From an uncultured Selenomonadales bacterium (lineage in GTDB: Bacteria; Bacillota; Negativicutes; Selenomonadales; Selenomonadaceae): 35,281 bases of DNA. The notes beneath the pieces are model-generated. The model was not told the origin of the DNA. It was given only the letters and a program-made list of their open reading frames with translations, and did no database searches. Shown here piece after piece: positions 1 to 7,299 of the stretch; the first letter of the stretch is position 1; every line of letters starts with the position of its first letter. The stretch spans positions 1 through 35,281 of the forward strand of contig CALFJC010000024.1 in NCBI GenBank assembly GCA_937877655.1. The letters run 5' to 3'. Made by a program: the position numbers and the translations under genes.

Positions 1-2615
1 ACGGAAAGTTCCAAGCCGCCGTCTTCCGAACCGGGCGCGAAAGTAAGTCCGTCCGCGCCGATAGAAATTGCGCCGCCCGCCGCGTCCGTCGCCTTGAAAT
101 TGACAATGTAATCGTCAGAGAATTTAATTTGCAGTTCGGTACCTTCGACGACGTTTAAAGCCCCGTCCGTCCCGAAAAGGAAGCCGCCGCTTAAAATTTC
201 AAGGTCGGCAGTCATGGAGCCGTCCGCACTGCCCAGCGTAAGATTCAACGTGCCGTCGCCTTCTTGCGGCATAATGGAAATACCTTTTTCCGTCAAAGAA
301 ATTTTACTGGCGGCATCACCCGAAGCGGTCGCGGTCATTGTGTAATTGTCAAAGGCAAGAGAAAATGTCGTGCCGTCCTTCAGAGTAAGCAAATCGGTTA
401 CGGGATTTATAGTCATTGCGCCGTTGACTGTGACAACGTTTTGAAAAACAGTTTCGCCGTTCTGTTTAAGCGCAATGGCAAGATTGCCGTCGTTTTCGTC
501 GGGCGTGATAGTAAAGCTGCCGTCCGTGTTCGCTTCCATTTTAAAGCTTGCATTGCCGCCGACAATTTCAAAATCCATTGCCTGCGAACCTTCCGTGCCA
601 ATTCCGAGAGAAATTTTTGTGCCTTCGGTGAAGGAAAATTTTTTCTCATCGGAATCGAAAGTGATTGATCCGTCCGTGATATTCAATTCGCCGCCGAAAA
701 CCGCCGTTTCGTCTTTGAGCAACACGAGATAAAGTCCGCCGTCGCCGCTGCCGGGCGTGAAAGAAATTCCGTTGTCCGTCAAAGAAATGTTGGTTGTGGC
801 ATTGCCCGTCGCGGTTATCATCGAAACGTAGTTGTTCCATTTGAAATTGAAACTCGTACCTTGTTCAAACGTGACAGCGTGGTCGTAGCCTAAAGTTATC
901 GTGCCGTTTGTGCATTCCAATTCGCCCGCAAAAATTTCCGAGCCGTCGCGACTAAGGGCAACGTTAAGCGTGCCGTCGCCCGTGTTCGGAATAAGGCTTA
1001 AACCGTTTATTCCGAACTCCAGATTAACGCCGGCATCTTCAAGCGCGGTTGCCGTCAAGGTGTAGCCGCCTATGTTGAAAGCCTCGCTTGAGCCTTTAAG
1101 GAGACGGAAGCCGCGTTCGTTGAAATAACTTCTAACCGAACCTTGTCCAATCATTTCAATCTGTCTACTTTCAACGCCGTTACTCCAGCTGTAAACCGTG
1201 CGTCCGCTTCCGCCTTGTGTTGTCATGTAGTCATCGTAGTAAATATGCGTTAAAGCAGTTTCTGCGTAAGCCGTATTCGTGAAAGTGTAATCGCCGTACT
1301 TTACGACGAAACTCATAACGGAGCCGGCATTTTGAACAAGTTGGTTGCCCGTAAAAGTAAATTCTCCGCTGATAAACTCAATCGGCGTAATGGAGGACGT
1401 TAGCGATAAAATTTCGCCGTCGCCGCTTGCCGCAAAGGTAATCGCGTTGTCTGTTGCGTCGAAAGTGACTTTCGGAGAATTTTCCAAGCCCGCAACTGTT
1501 GCTTGAACTTTTCCGCTTGCAAGCCCCGAAATTTTTCTGTCGTCGAGATTGAGCACTGCGTCGCCGTCAAGCGCGGTGTAAGTTACGCCGTCAATTTCGA
1601 TAACAGAACCTTCCGACAAAGTCAAAGTTGAATCTACGAGGCTATCGGTAACGGAACCGGAGTGCACAATCATTTTCCAATCATCGAGATTGACAGTGAT
1701 CTTTGCGTCGTTACTCGCGGCAGAAGTTATCGACCCGTCGTTCGCGAAAGTTATCGTGGCTGTGCCTCCTTCCGCTACAAAAGAAGGAGTCTTTTTCACG
1801 CCGTTGATTGACCATTCGCCGCTGAGCGTACTGCCGTCGCTGAGCGTGAGACCCGCGCCCGTGAAATTAATTGTGCCCGTTATGCTCGTGAAGTTCACAT
1901 AATTATTTTCGTCGTTGCTCGCATTAATCGACAGAGCCCCTTCGTTTTCGGAAGTAATTTGTATTCCTGTTGTGCTGAGCGAAATGGAACCGCTGTTGTC
2001 ATCGGTGGAAGTTACCGTCCAAGTGCTGTGTTCGGTTGCGAAAGAAACTGTCGTGTCTTTGTTCAGCGTGTAACTGTTTTCTGTGAGTACTCTGGTCACT
2101 TTGCCGCTGAATTCCAACGCGGTAGAAGAATTTGAGCCTTCGCTTACAGTTATCTTGAGATTATCGGAAGCGGCTGTAAAAACTCCGTCGGCTATGGAAT
2201 AAGTTGCGGAATTCTCGGATTCAAAGGTGTAATTTCTGCCGGATGAACTGTTCAAGTAAAATTTTGCGGCACCCGCGACAATGTCATAGCCTTCAACGGA
2301 AAGAGTGCCTTCCGTCAAAGTTATCGTGCGTTCGCGCCCGTAACTGTTCGTGGCAACCAACGCGCCGTCCGCCGCCGTGAGCGTGAACGACAAAGTTTTT
2401 TCCGTCGCGTCGAAAGAAATGCTCGGAGAATTTTCCGCGTCCTCAACGACCGCAGAAATTTTTCCGCTTGCAAGCCCCGAAACTTTTCCGTCGTCGAGAT
2501 TGAGTGTCGCGTCGCCGTCAAGCGCGGTGTAAGTCACGCCGTCAAGCGTAACGGATTCGCCCGCCGAAATTATTTGCGCGTCGAATCTTTGTAAATCGAA
2601 AATAAAATCCTGCAT
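1..2615 (-). CDS. Giant beta-repeat protein with FDLQRF N-terminus (3' end outside window)
   Basis: One open frame runs from an ATG at 2615 to the window edge, at least 871 codons with no stop; the C-terminus is not visible. The start has an ideal GGAGG site 7 nt upstream. The protein opens with MQDFIFDLQRFD and no classical signal peptide. The rest is rich in Gly, Thr, Ser, Asp and short hydrophobic alternations typical of beta-solenoid or beta-sandwich surface proteins. A module containing GVTYTALDGDA and NLDD occurs twice (DNA 2401-2545 and 1450-1594, spaced 951 bp). The second half holds at least four looser units of about 85-120 residues, each with an element like TATASGDA, then ISLT..GIS, then GDGTLN. 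Large repetitive proteins of this style are common in Negativicutes, but I cannot assign a function. Surface adhesin or S-layer-associated is a guess. It is divergent from the regulator at 2935. Confidence 0.85.
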   Translation of the reverse strand, partial: MQDFIFDLQRFDAQIISAGESVTLDGVTYTALDGDATLNLDDGKVSGLASGKISAVVEDAENSPSISFDATEKTLSFTLTAADGALVATNSYGRERTITLTEGTLSVEGYDIVAGAAKFYLNSSSGRNYTFESENSATYSIADGVFTAASDNLKITVSEGSNSSTALEFSGKVTRVLTENSYTLNKDTTVSFATEHSTWTVTSTDDNSGSISLSTTGIQITSENEGALSINASNDENNYVNFTSITGTINFTGAGLTLSDGSTLSGEWSINGVKKTPSFVAEGGTATITFANDGSITSAASNDAKITVNLDDWKMIVHSGSVTDSLVDSTLTLSEGSVIEIDGVTYTALDGDAVLNLDDRKISGLASGKVQATVAGLENSPKVTFDATDNAITFAASGDGEILSLTSSITPIEFISGEFTFTGNQLVQNAGSVMSFVVKYGDYTFTNTAYAETALTHIYYDDYMTTQGGSGRTVYSWSNGVESRQIEMIGQGSVRSYFNERGFRLLKGSSEAFNIGGYTLTATALEDAGVNLEFGINGLSLIPNTGDGTLNVALSRDGSEIFAGELECTNGTITLGYDHAVTFEQGTSFNFKWNNYVSMITATGNATTNISLTDNGISFTPGSGDGGLYLVLLKDETAVFGGELNITDGSITFDSDEKKFSFTEGTKISLGIGTEGSQAMDFEIVGGNASFKMEANTDGSFTITPDENDGNLAIALKQNGETVFQNVVTVNGAMTINPVTDLLTLKDGTTFSLAFDNYTMTATASGDAASKISLTEKGISIMPQEGDGTLNLTLGSADGSMTADLEILSGGFLFGTDGALNVVEGTELQIKFSDDYIVNFKATDAAGGAISIGADGLTFAPGSEDGGLELS
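1450..1594 (-). repeat. Intragenic module repeat, copy 2
   Basis: About 145 bp closely matching 2401-2545, in the same frame, 951 bp apart. It encodes the GVTYTALDGDA / NLDD / SGLASGK segment of the giant protein. The 951-bp spacing is a multiple of three, as expected for an in-frame domain duplication. Confidence 0.8.
2401..2545 (-). repeat. Intragenic module repeat, copy 1
   Basis: Partner of the 1450-1594 copy. It lies directly behind the FDLQRF N-terminus, at about residues 24-72 of the giant protein. Differences between the copies are scattered substitutions, so the duplication is not recent. Confidence 0.8.
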
Positions 2616-2669
2616 AAAAAAACCTCCAATAAAATTTATGCCCGCATTTTATCAAAAAAAAGTCTCCGA

Positions 2670-2732
2670 TCAAGCGATAAAATTTTCAATCGCCGAATCG
2701 AACCTTTGCAGATAAAAAATGAAACTTCCCAT
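2670..2732 (-). CDS. 20-residue mini-ORF duplicating the N-terminus of the giant protein
   Basis: An ATG at 2732 is preceded by a perfect AGGAGG site and seven T bases, the same leader layout as the giant gene. It encodes MGSFIFYLQRFDSAIENFIA and stops at 2670. The first dozen residues match MQDFIFDLQRFD of the gene starting 54 nt downstream, with D changed to Y in the core motif. It is either a relic of a second FDLQRF gene (promoter, RBS and N-terminus left, body lost) or a short translated leader of the giant gene. A single insertion/deletion event cannot be traced. Translation signals are good; whether the peptide matters is unknown. Confidence 0.5.
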   Translation of the reverse strand: MGSFIFYLQRFDSAIENFIA

Positions 2733-2828
2733 AAAAAAACCTCCTGCCATTTTTTTTGACAAACTCTCCATGCAAGAGCTTTTGCCGCCAAAAATATTTG
2801 CCCGAAAAAATTCTCTGCAAGTTATGAA

Positions 2829-2837
2829 ATTATAACA
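2829..2837 (-). promoter_or_regulatory. Extended -10 promoter for the FDLQRF mini-ORF and giant gene
   Basis: On the minus strand the sequence reads TGTTATAAT, a consensus extended -10 box (TGnTATAAT). No strong -35 is seen, which is normal for extended -10 promoters. It lies about 100 nt upstream of the mini-ORF start at 2732 and is back to back with the regulator promoter. Confidence 0.5.
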
Positions 2838-2899
2838 GATTTCATTTGCGCGTGTGATAAATTTTTCTTTATCGTGTAACAAAACCGTTCCCAATCACG

Positions 2900-2905
2900 T
2901 ATAAT
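2900..2905 (+). promoter_or_regulatory. -10 box for the 2935 regulator
   Basis: Perfect TATAAT 30 nt upstream of the ATG at 2935; the expected -35 region is weak. A weak -35 would fit an activator-dependent or autoregulated promoter, but that is inference. Confidence 0.45.
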
Positions 2906-2934
2906 CTAGAAAAAAGTATCGGGATGGAACAGCC

Positions 2935-4155
2935 ATGCAGAAATATTACTTGGACAGCGCGTTGAATGCGGCTCGCGAGATGATTCACGCTTATTTCGTC
3001 GAAAGAAATGTTGACGGTCTCTTTAAGCATTTGAGTTCGGAAAATTTTAATTTTGTAGGTTTCATGGCGGATAATGTCTTTGACTCGGCGGCAACCTTCC
3101 GCGAATATCTCAAAGATTCTTTAAAGTACACGCTTGATTATGAAGTTATCGGCGAAAATTATTCTGTCTGCAGTGAGTCGCGGGACAGTTGCCAAGTCCT
3201 AGCCAAAATTACTTTTGCATACACGCGCACGAAAAAATCTTTCGCCTTGAATTACTTTTTTTATTTCAATCGGCTGGGCGGAAAATTAATTTGCACTCAT
3301 TATCATGTAAGTCGGCAATTCAACATGAACAAACCCGTTCGGCTGGTTTTTTTCAATGAAAACATGCCTTATCCCAAAATTCCTTGGGAAATTCAAGCGT
3401 ACAACGAAGATTTATTGGAATTCATGAATTCGGACGCGGTCGCGGAGAAAAGTTTTTATTACGAAGAAAATTTTCCCTACCGTCTTGTGAATCGCAAATA
3501 CATAAATCTTTTGGGATACAAAACGATACATGACTTCATCAGAGAACAAAATTCTTCGTCATTGTCGAACATACACGCGGCGGATAAAAATCGATACGTT
3601 GAATATTTGGCGAATCACTACGCGGAAAATGTTGAGTGTCAAAAAATCGAGCCGCAATACAAATATCGGAGCACTTATTACATCAGCTATCGAATTGAGT
3701 CGCCTAATCCGGTTGGAGAAGTCAATGTTTTGGAATGGGGAAATTTTTTCACGCAAGAAGGACGCACGACGGTAAATTGTTTCGTCTTGAATTTAAACGA
3801 GGCGGAGAAAAGTTCTTTGGACAGTAATTTGGGCAGTTCAATCCGCGCAGATTTCGGAATTCACATCAGCAAAAACATAATTGTTTATCCGCGAATTCGG
3901 AAAATCAAAATCGACAGCGAGATAATCGAATTTACGCCGCTGGAATGCGAAATATTTCTGGTCTTGGCAGATAATTTGAATCATGCGATAATGCCGGAAA
4001 AAATTTATGAAATGATTTGGGTGAAATCGGACTTGCAAGTAACGAGCAATGTTGTTCCGATGCATATCAGCAACATTCGGCGGAAATTGAGTGCTTACGA
4101 AAATTTAATCAAACTGGTTCATGTAAAAAATAAAGGATATTGTTTGAGCATATGA
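2935..4155 (+). CDS. Winged-helix regulator with NTF2/SnoaL-like and PAS-like sensory regions
   Basis: 406 residues. Residues 1-130 resemble an NTF2/SnoaL-like fold (N-terminal amphipathic helix with AAREMIHAYFVERNVDGL, then beta strands). Residues about 155-300 look PAS-like. Residues about 315-406 form an OmpR/PhoB-type winged helix, recognisable from FTPLECEIFLVLADN, the SNIRRKL recognition-helix region and the final HVKNKGYCLSI hairpin. There is no receiver domain and no phospho-acceptor Asp motif, so it is not a classical response regulator and probably senses a ligand directly. It is transcribed divergently from the FDLQRF gene, the usual arrangement for a local regulator. RBS GGGATGG lies just upstream of the ATG. 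The DNA-binding domain call is firm; the sensory folds are by eye only. Confidence 0.75.
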   Translation: MQKYYLDSALNAAREMIHAYFVERNVDGLFKHLSSENFNFVGFMADNVFDSAATFREYLKDSLKYTLDYEVIGENYSVCSESRDSCQVLAKITFAYTRTKKSFALNYFFYFNRLGGKLICTHYHVSRQFNMNKPVRLVFFNENMPYPKIPWEIQAYNEDLLEFMNSDAVAEKSFYYEENFPYRLVNRKYINLLGYKTIHDFIREQNSSSLSNIHAADKNRYVEYLANHYAENVECQKIEPQYKYRSTYYISYRIESPNPVGEVNVLEWGNFFTQEGRTTVNCFVLNLNEAEKSSLDSNLGSSIRADFGIHISKNIIVYPRIRKIKIDSEIIEFTPLECEIFLVLADNLNHAIMPEKIYEMIWVKSDLQVTSNVVPMHISNIRRKLSAYENLIKLVHVKNKGYCLSI

Positions 4156-4170
4156 TTTTGAAAAAAATAA

Positions 4171-4197
4171 GCCCCGAAAAATTCGGGGCATTTTTTA
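4171..4197. terminator. Bidirectional intrinsic terminator
   Basis: Perfect 8-bp stem GCCCCGAA / TTCGGGGC with a 3-nt loop, flanked by T-rich on the right and A-rich on the left. It sits between the convergent ends of the regulator (4155) and nhaC (4233) and can serve both strands. Confidence 0.9.
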
Positions 4198-4232
4198 TTT
4201 CAATGCGAGTTAATTTAATTCCTAATTGTCTT

Positions 4233-5747
4233 TCAAACGTCAATGGCAGGAACTTTCGCCCGAACGACAACCATAACCAACGCAAGACAAGCCAACGAAA
4301 CTCCGAGACCGACCCAGCCGCTCTGTGTAATGCCCGCAACCAGATAGCCGACTACGCAACAAGCCGAGACCGTCAAAACGTAGGGAACTTGCGTCGAGAC
4401 ATGATCTATATGATGGCATTGCGCGCCCGCCGAAGCCAAAATTGTTGTGTCGGAAATGGGCGAGGCGTGATCTCCGCCGACCGAGCCCGCCAAAATCGCC
4501 GCGATACAGATTACCAACAAATTTGCCGCGTCAGCCGTCGGAAGATTCACGAGAACGGAAAGCGCAATCGGAATCAAAATCCCGAATGTTCCCCAGCTTG
4601 TGCCCGTCGCGAAAGCCAAGCCGATTGAAACCAAGAAGAAAATTACCGGCAAGAACATTGCCAGCGAAGCATTTTCTTGAACAATTCCGCCGACGTAGCC
4701 GCCCAAATTCAAATAGCTGTCAGAGCAAATACCCGAAAGCGTCCAAGCCAAGCACAGAATAAAAATCGCGGGAACCATTGCTTTAAAACCTGTCGAGTAG
4801 CATTCGCAGTACTCGGCGAAGCTTACGACTTTGCGCGGAAGGTAAAGCAACGAAATAAAAATCAGCGCGATAAAGGAGCCGAGTGCCAAAGCTTTTGAGG
4901 CGTCGCAGTCGGCGAAGGCGTCCGAGATGGATTTGCCTTCGTTAATGCCGCCCGTGTAAAGCATTCCGTAAATACAGACGGAAATTAAAACGATCAGCGG
5001 CAAAATCAAATCGATAATTTTTCCGTTGCCGCCGACAATTTTATCTTCGGCGGCGTCTTGGTATTCGGCGGGAATTTCAAAGTGCGCATTGTTTTTTCGA
5101 ACTTCCGCGCCCATTGTCGCAAAATCTCTGCCCGTCACAATGATAAAAACCATAAACAGCATTGTCAAAATTGCGTAGAGGTTGAAAGGAATTGTTTGCA
5201 GGAAAAGAACAAAGCCGTCAACGAGCGAGCCTTCGGGCAGTGACGATCCGACAGCCGCCGCCCAACTTGAAACCGGCGCGATAATGCAAATCGGAGCCGC
5301 CGTCGCGTCGATTATGTAAGCGAGTTTCGCACGACAGATTTTAAATTTATCGGTGACGGGGCGCATAATCGTTCCGACCGTCAAGCAGTTAAAATAATCG
5401 TCGATGAAAATCAACATGCCCAAAAAAGCCGTAAAGCCGAGCGCGGAGCGTTTGCCCGAAATGACCGAACGAGCCCATTCGCCGTAAGCCCGTGTCGCGC
5501 CCGATTTGCTGATTATCGCCACCAAAATTCCCAAGATGACCAAGAAAATTAAAATGTTCACATTGCCGCCGACTTTGTCGCTCATGATGTCGAAAAACGT
5601 CGTGATTGACTCCAAAAAGTTGCCGCCCGTGAACAGCATTGCTCCCACAAAAATTCCGATTATCAGCGACGTATAAACTTCCTTCGTAATCAGCGCGAGG
5701 ATTATCGTGATAATCGGCGGCAAAATTGACAACGCACTACTTTCCAT
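4233..5747 (-). CDS. nhaC: Na+/H+ antiporter, NhaC family
   Basis: 504-residue polytopic membrane protein with roughly a dozen hydrophobic segments. The C-terminal half carries GGDHASPISDTTILAS, a hallmark of NhaC-type antiporters, and the N-terminal half has the FIDDYFNCLTVGTIMRP loop typical of the family. It should exchange Na+ for H+ across the inner membrane for pH and sodium homeostasis; some NhaC-family members instead exchange organic acids (for example malate/lactate), which sequence alone does not exclude. The start at 5747 is supported by AGGAGGAG upstream. Length is normal and the frame intact. It ends at a bidirectional terminator shared with the convergent regulator and begins next to an AATTAGG palindrome. 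Confidence 0.9.
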   Translation of the reverse strand: MESSALSILPPIITIILALITKEVYTSLIIGIFVGAMLFTGGNFLESITTFFDIMSDKVGGNVNILIFLVILGILVAIISKSGATRAYGEWARSVISGKRSALGFTAFLGMLIFIDDYFNCLTVGTIMRPVTDKFKICRAKLAYIIDATAAPICIIAPVSSWAAAVGSSLPEGSLVDGFVLFLQTIPFNLYAILTMLFMVFIIVTGRDFATMGAEVRKNNAHFEIPAEYQDAAEDKIVGGNGKIIDLILPLIVLISVCIYGMLYTGGINEGKSISDAFADCDASKALALGSFIALIFISLLYLPRKVVSFAEYCECYSTGFKAMVPAIFILCLAWTLSGICSDSYLNLGGYVGGIVQENASLAMFLPVIFFLVSIGLAFATGTSWGTFGILIPIALSVLVNLPTADAANLLVICIAAILAGSVGGDHASPISDTTILASAGAQCHHIDHVSTQVPYVLTVSACCVVGYLVAGITQSGWVGLGVSLACLALVMVVVRAKVPAIDV

Positions 5748-5770
5748 CAGAAAAAACTCCTCCTTTTATT

Positions 5771-5846
5771 AATTAGGAATTAGGAGTTAGGAATTAGGAA
5801 TTAAAATCTGTCTTCATTACTCATTCCTAATTCCTCATTCCTAATT
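5771..5846. repeat. AATTAGG-type palindromic intergenic repeat, copy 1
   Basis: The left arm is four to five tandem heptamers of AATTAGG type. The right arm (about 5821-5846) is its reverse complement (ATTCCTAATTCCTCATTCCTAATT). The centre reads TCTGTCTTCATTAC. The same architecture, with a matching centre (TTTGCCTTCATTAT), is found at 10920-10996, so this is a repeat family, not chance. It lies between the divergent nhaC and ATP-grasp genes. It could form a long A/T-rich hairpin but has no run of U typical of a terminator. Confidence 0.85.
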
Positions 5847-5886
5847 GTCTTTAGCCGCGCAGATTATAGCAGGTATCAACAAATTA

Positions 5887-5895
5887 TGCTATAAT
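5887..5895 (+). promoter_or_regulatory. Extended -10 promoter of the ATP-grasp gene
   Basis: TGCTATAAT, a full extended -10 (TGnTATAAT), 16 nt before the AAGGAGG ribosome site of the gene starting at 5926. The -35 region is weak. Confidence 0.6.
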
Positions 5896-5925
5896 GATAA
5901 ATATTTTTTTAAGGAGGAAAATCTT

Positions 5926-7224
5926 TTGAGGAAGAAAAAAATTTTTGTGCACGGCACGGCGGAGAGTATCCAAAAATTTTTCGCGGATGCCGTAAGCCGC
6001 GATTATGAAATTGTCGCGCTTTTGGGCTCCAGACCCAAGAGAATTTCTGTCACGCAAAACGGCAAGCAACTCGACGCACTCACGCCGAAAAATTTGCCGA
6101 AATTTAATTACGGCTTGATTGACGGAATTATTTTCACAAACAACAATCAAGCTGTCGTCGATTTTTTCCTTAAGCAAGGCATGGAGTCGCGCAAAATTAT
6201 TTTATGGGACGCGCAAAAGGGCTGGGAAACTTTTCAAAACCAAGAAGCGGACGGAACAAAAATAATTTATTTCTGCGGCTTGGAGTTTCACATTCGCAAC
6301 AACGATGATGAGAAATCTTTCAAGCGAATTAAAAATTATCTTGTGAATCAGCGGAAGGTAAAAAATTGGAGTCCGCAACATTATCCCGAAGTTTTGGCGG
6401 AAAATTTTCAAAAGCGTCAAGGCAGACCGCTCGACTTTGAAAATCCCAAAACTTTCACGGAGAAATTGAATTGGATGAAAATTTATGACGCGACGCCGCT
6501 TAAATCTCGTCTTGCCGATAAATATTCCGTGCGCATTTGGGTTGCAGAAAAAATCGGCGGCGAATATTTAATTCCTTTGCTCGGCGTCTGGAATGACTTT
6601 GACGAAATTAATTTTGACGACTTGCCGAATCAATTTGTTTTGAAATGCAATCACGGCTGGAACATGAATATCGTTGTTCGCGACAAAAAATCTCTCGACA
6701 TCGAAAGTGCCCGCGAAAAAATCAACGGTTGGCTTGCCGTAGATTTCGGGGCGCAACCGGCTCTTGAAATTCATTACTCGCGCATTGACAGAAAAATTAT
6801 CGCGGAAAAATTCATGGCGAACGGCGATTTGCCCGACCTTATCGACTATAAATTTGTTTGCATCAACGGAAAAATTATCTATTGCCAATATTTGACCGAC
6901 CGCTCAAGTAAATTGAAACTGAATTACTTTGACGAGAATTGGAAGATAACAGATACCGTAAGAAATGACCATCCGCGCAGTGATAATCCCGAAGAAATTT
7001 CGCCGCCGAAAAATTTTGAACTGATGAAAAAACTTGCCGCCAAACTCGCGGAAGGTTTTGCTTTTGTTCGCGTAGATTTTTATGAGATTGAAGGGCGCGT
7101 TTATTTCGGAGAAATGACTTTCACGCCCGGCGCAGGAAATTTTTCTTACAAATCCGAAGGCACAGATGAATATTTGGGCGGGCTTTTGAAATTGCCTGCT
7201 CTTACTCCGCCGCCGAAGCTTTGA
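5926..7224 (+). CDS. TupA-like ATP-grasp enzyme
   Basis: 432 residues from a TTG start at 5926, chosen because AAGGAGG lies 8 nt upstream and a promoter sits just before it; a longer in-frame start at 5845 would include the promoter and is unlikely. Residues about 1-120 form a small alpha/beta region (KIFVHGTAESIQ, ALLGSRPKRI) resembling a nucleotide-binding or NAD-like fold. The rest is an ATP-grasp domain of the TupA type, with FVLKCNHGWNMN as the nucleotide-binding strand/loop, IAEKFMANGDLPDLIDYK, and the metal/phosphate end VDFYEIEGRVYFGEMTFTPG. TupA-like proteins are linked to peptide or amino-acid ligation in envelope polymers (teichuronopeptide, capsule). The substrate here is unknown; no glycan cluster is adjacent. 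It is monocistronic, with its own terminator. Confidence 0.8.
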   Translation: MRKKKIFVHGTAESIQKFFADAVSRDYEIVALLGSRPKRISVTQNGKQLDALTPKNLPKFNYGLIDGIIFTNNNQAVVDFFLKQGMESRKIILWDAQKGWETFQNQEADGTKIIYFCGLEFHIRNNDDEKSFKRIKNYLVNQRKVKNWSPQHYPEVLAENFQKRQGRPLDFENPKTFTEKLNWMKIYDATPLKSRLADKYSVRIWVAEKIGGEYLIPLLGVWNDFDEINFDDLPNQFVLKCNHGWNMNIVVRDKKSLDIESAREKINGWLAVDFGAQPALEIHYSRIDRKIIAEKFMANGDLPDLIDYKFVCINGKIIYCQYLTDRSSKLKLNYFDENWKITDTVRNDHPRSDNPEEISPPKNFELMKKLAAKLAEGFAFVRVDFYEIEGRVYFGEMTFTPGAGNFSYKSEGTDEYLGGLLKLPALTPPPKL

Positions 7225-7233
7225 AAAAATTTT

Positions 7234-7265
7234 ATCCTCTGCAATGGCGCAGGGGATTTTTTTTT
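7234..7265 (+). terminator. Intrinsic terminator after the ATP-grasp gene
   Basis: Nine-pair stem ATCCTCTGC / GCAGGGGAT (one G-U pair), 6-nt loop, followed by nine T residues. Located 10 nt after the stop codon. Confidence 0.9.
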
Positions 7266-7299
7266 GTTATTATGGCGAAAAAAATTTTGGAGGAATTTC

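Noticed and set aside
1690..1902. Short plus-strand frames in 264-2532
   Set aside because: Shadows of the continuous minus-strand giant ORF, whose frame I checked at both ends and near 1140.
4140..4628. 162-codon plus-strand frame inside nhaC
   Set aside because: Antisense shadow of a clear membrane transporter; product is Asn/Arg-rich with no motif.
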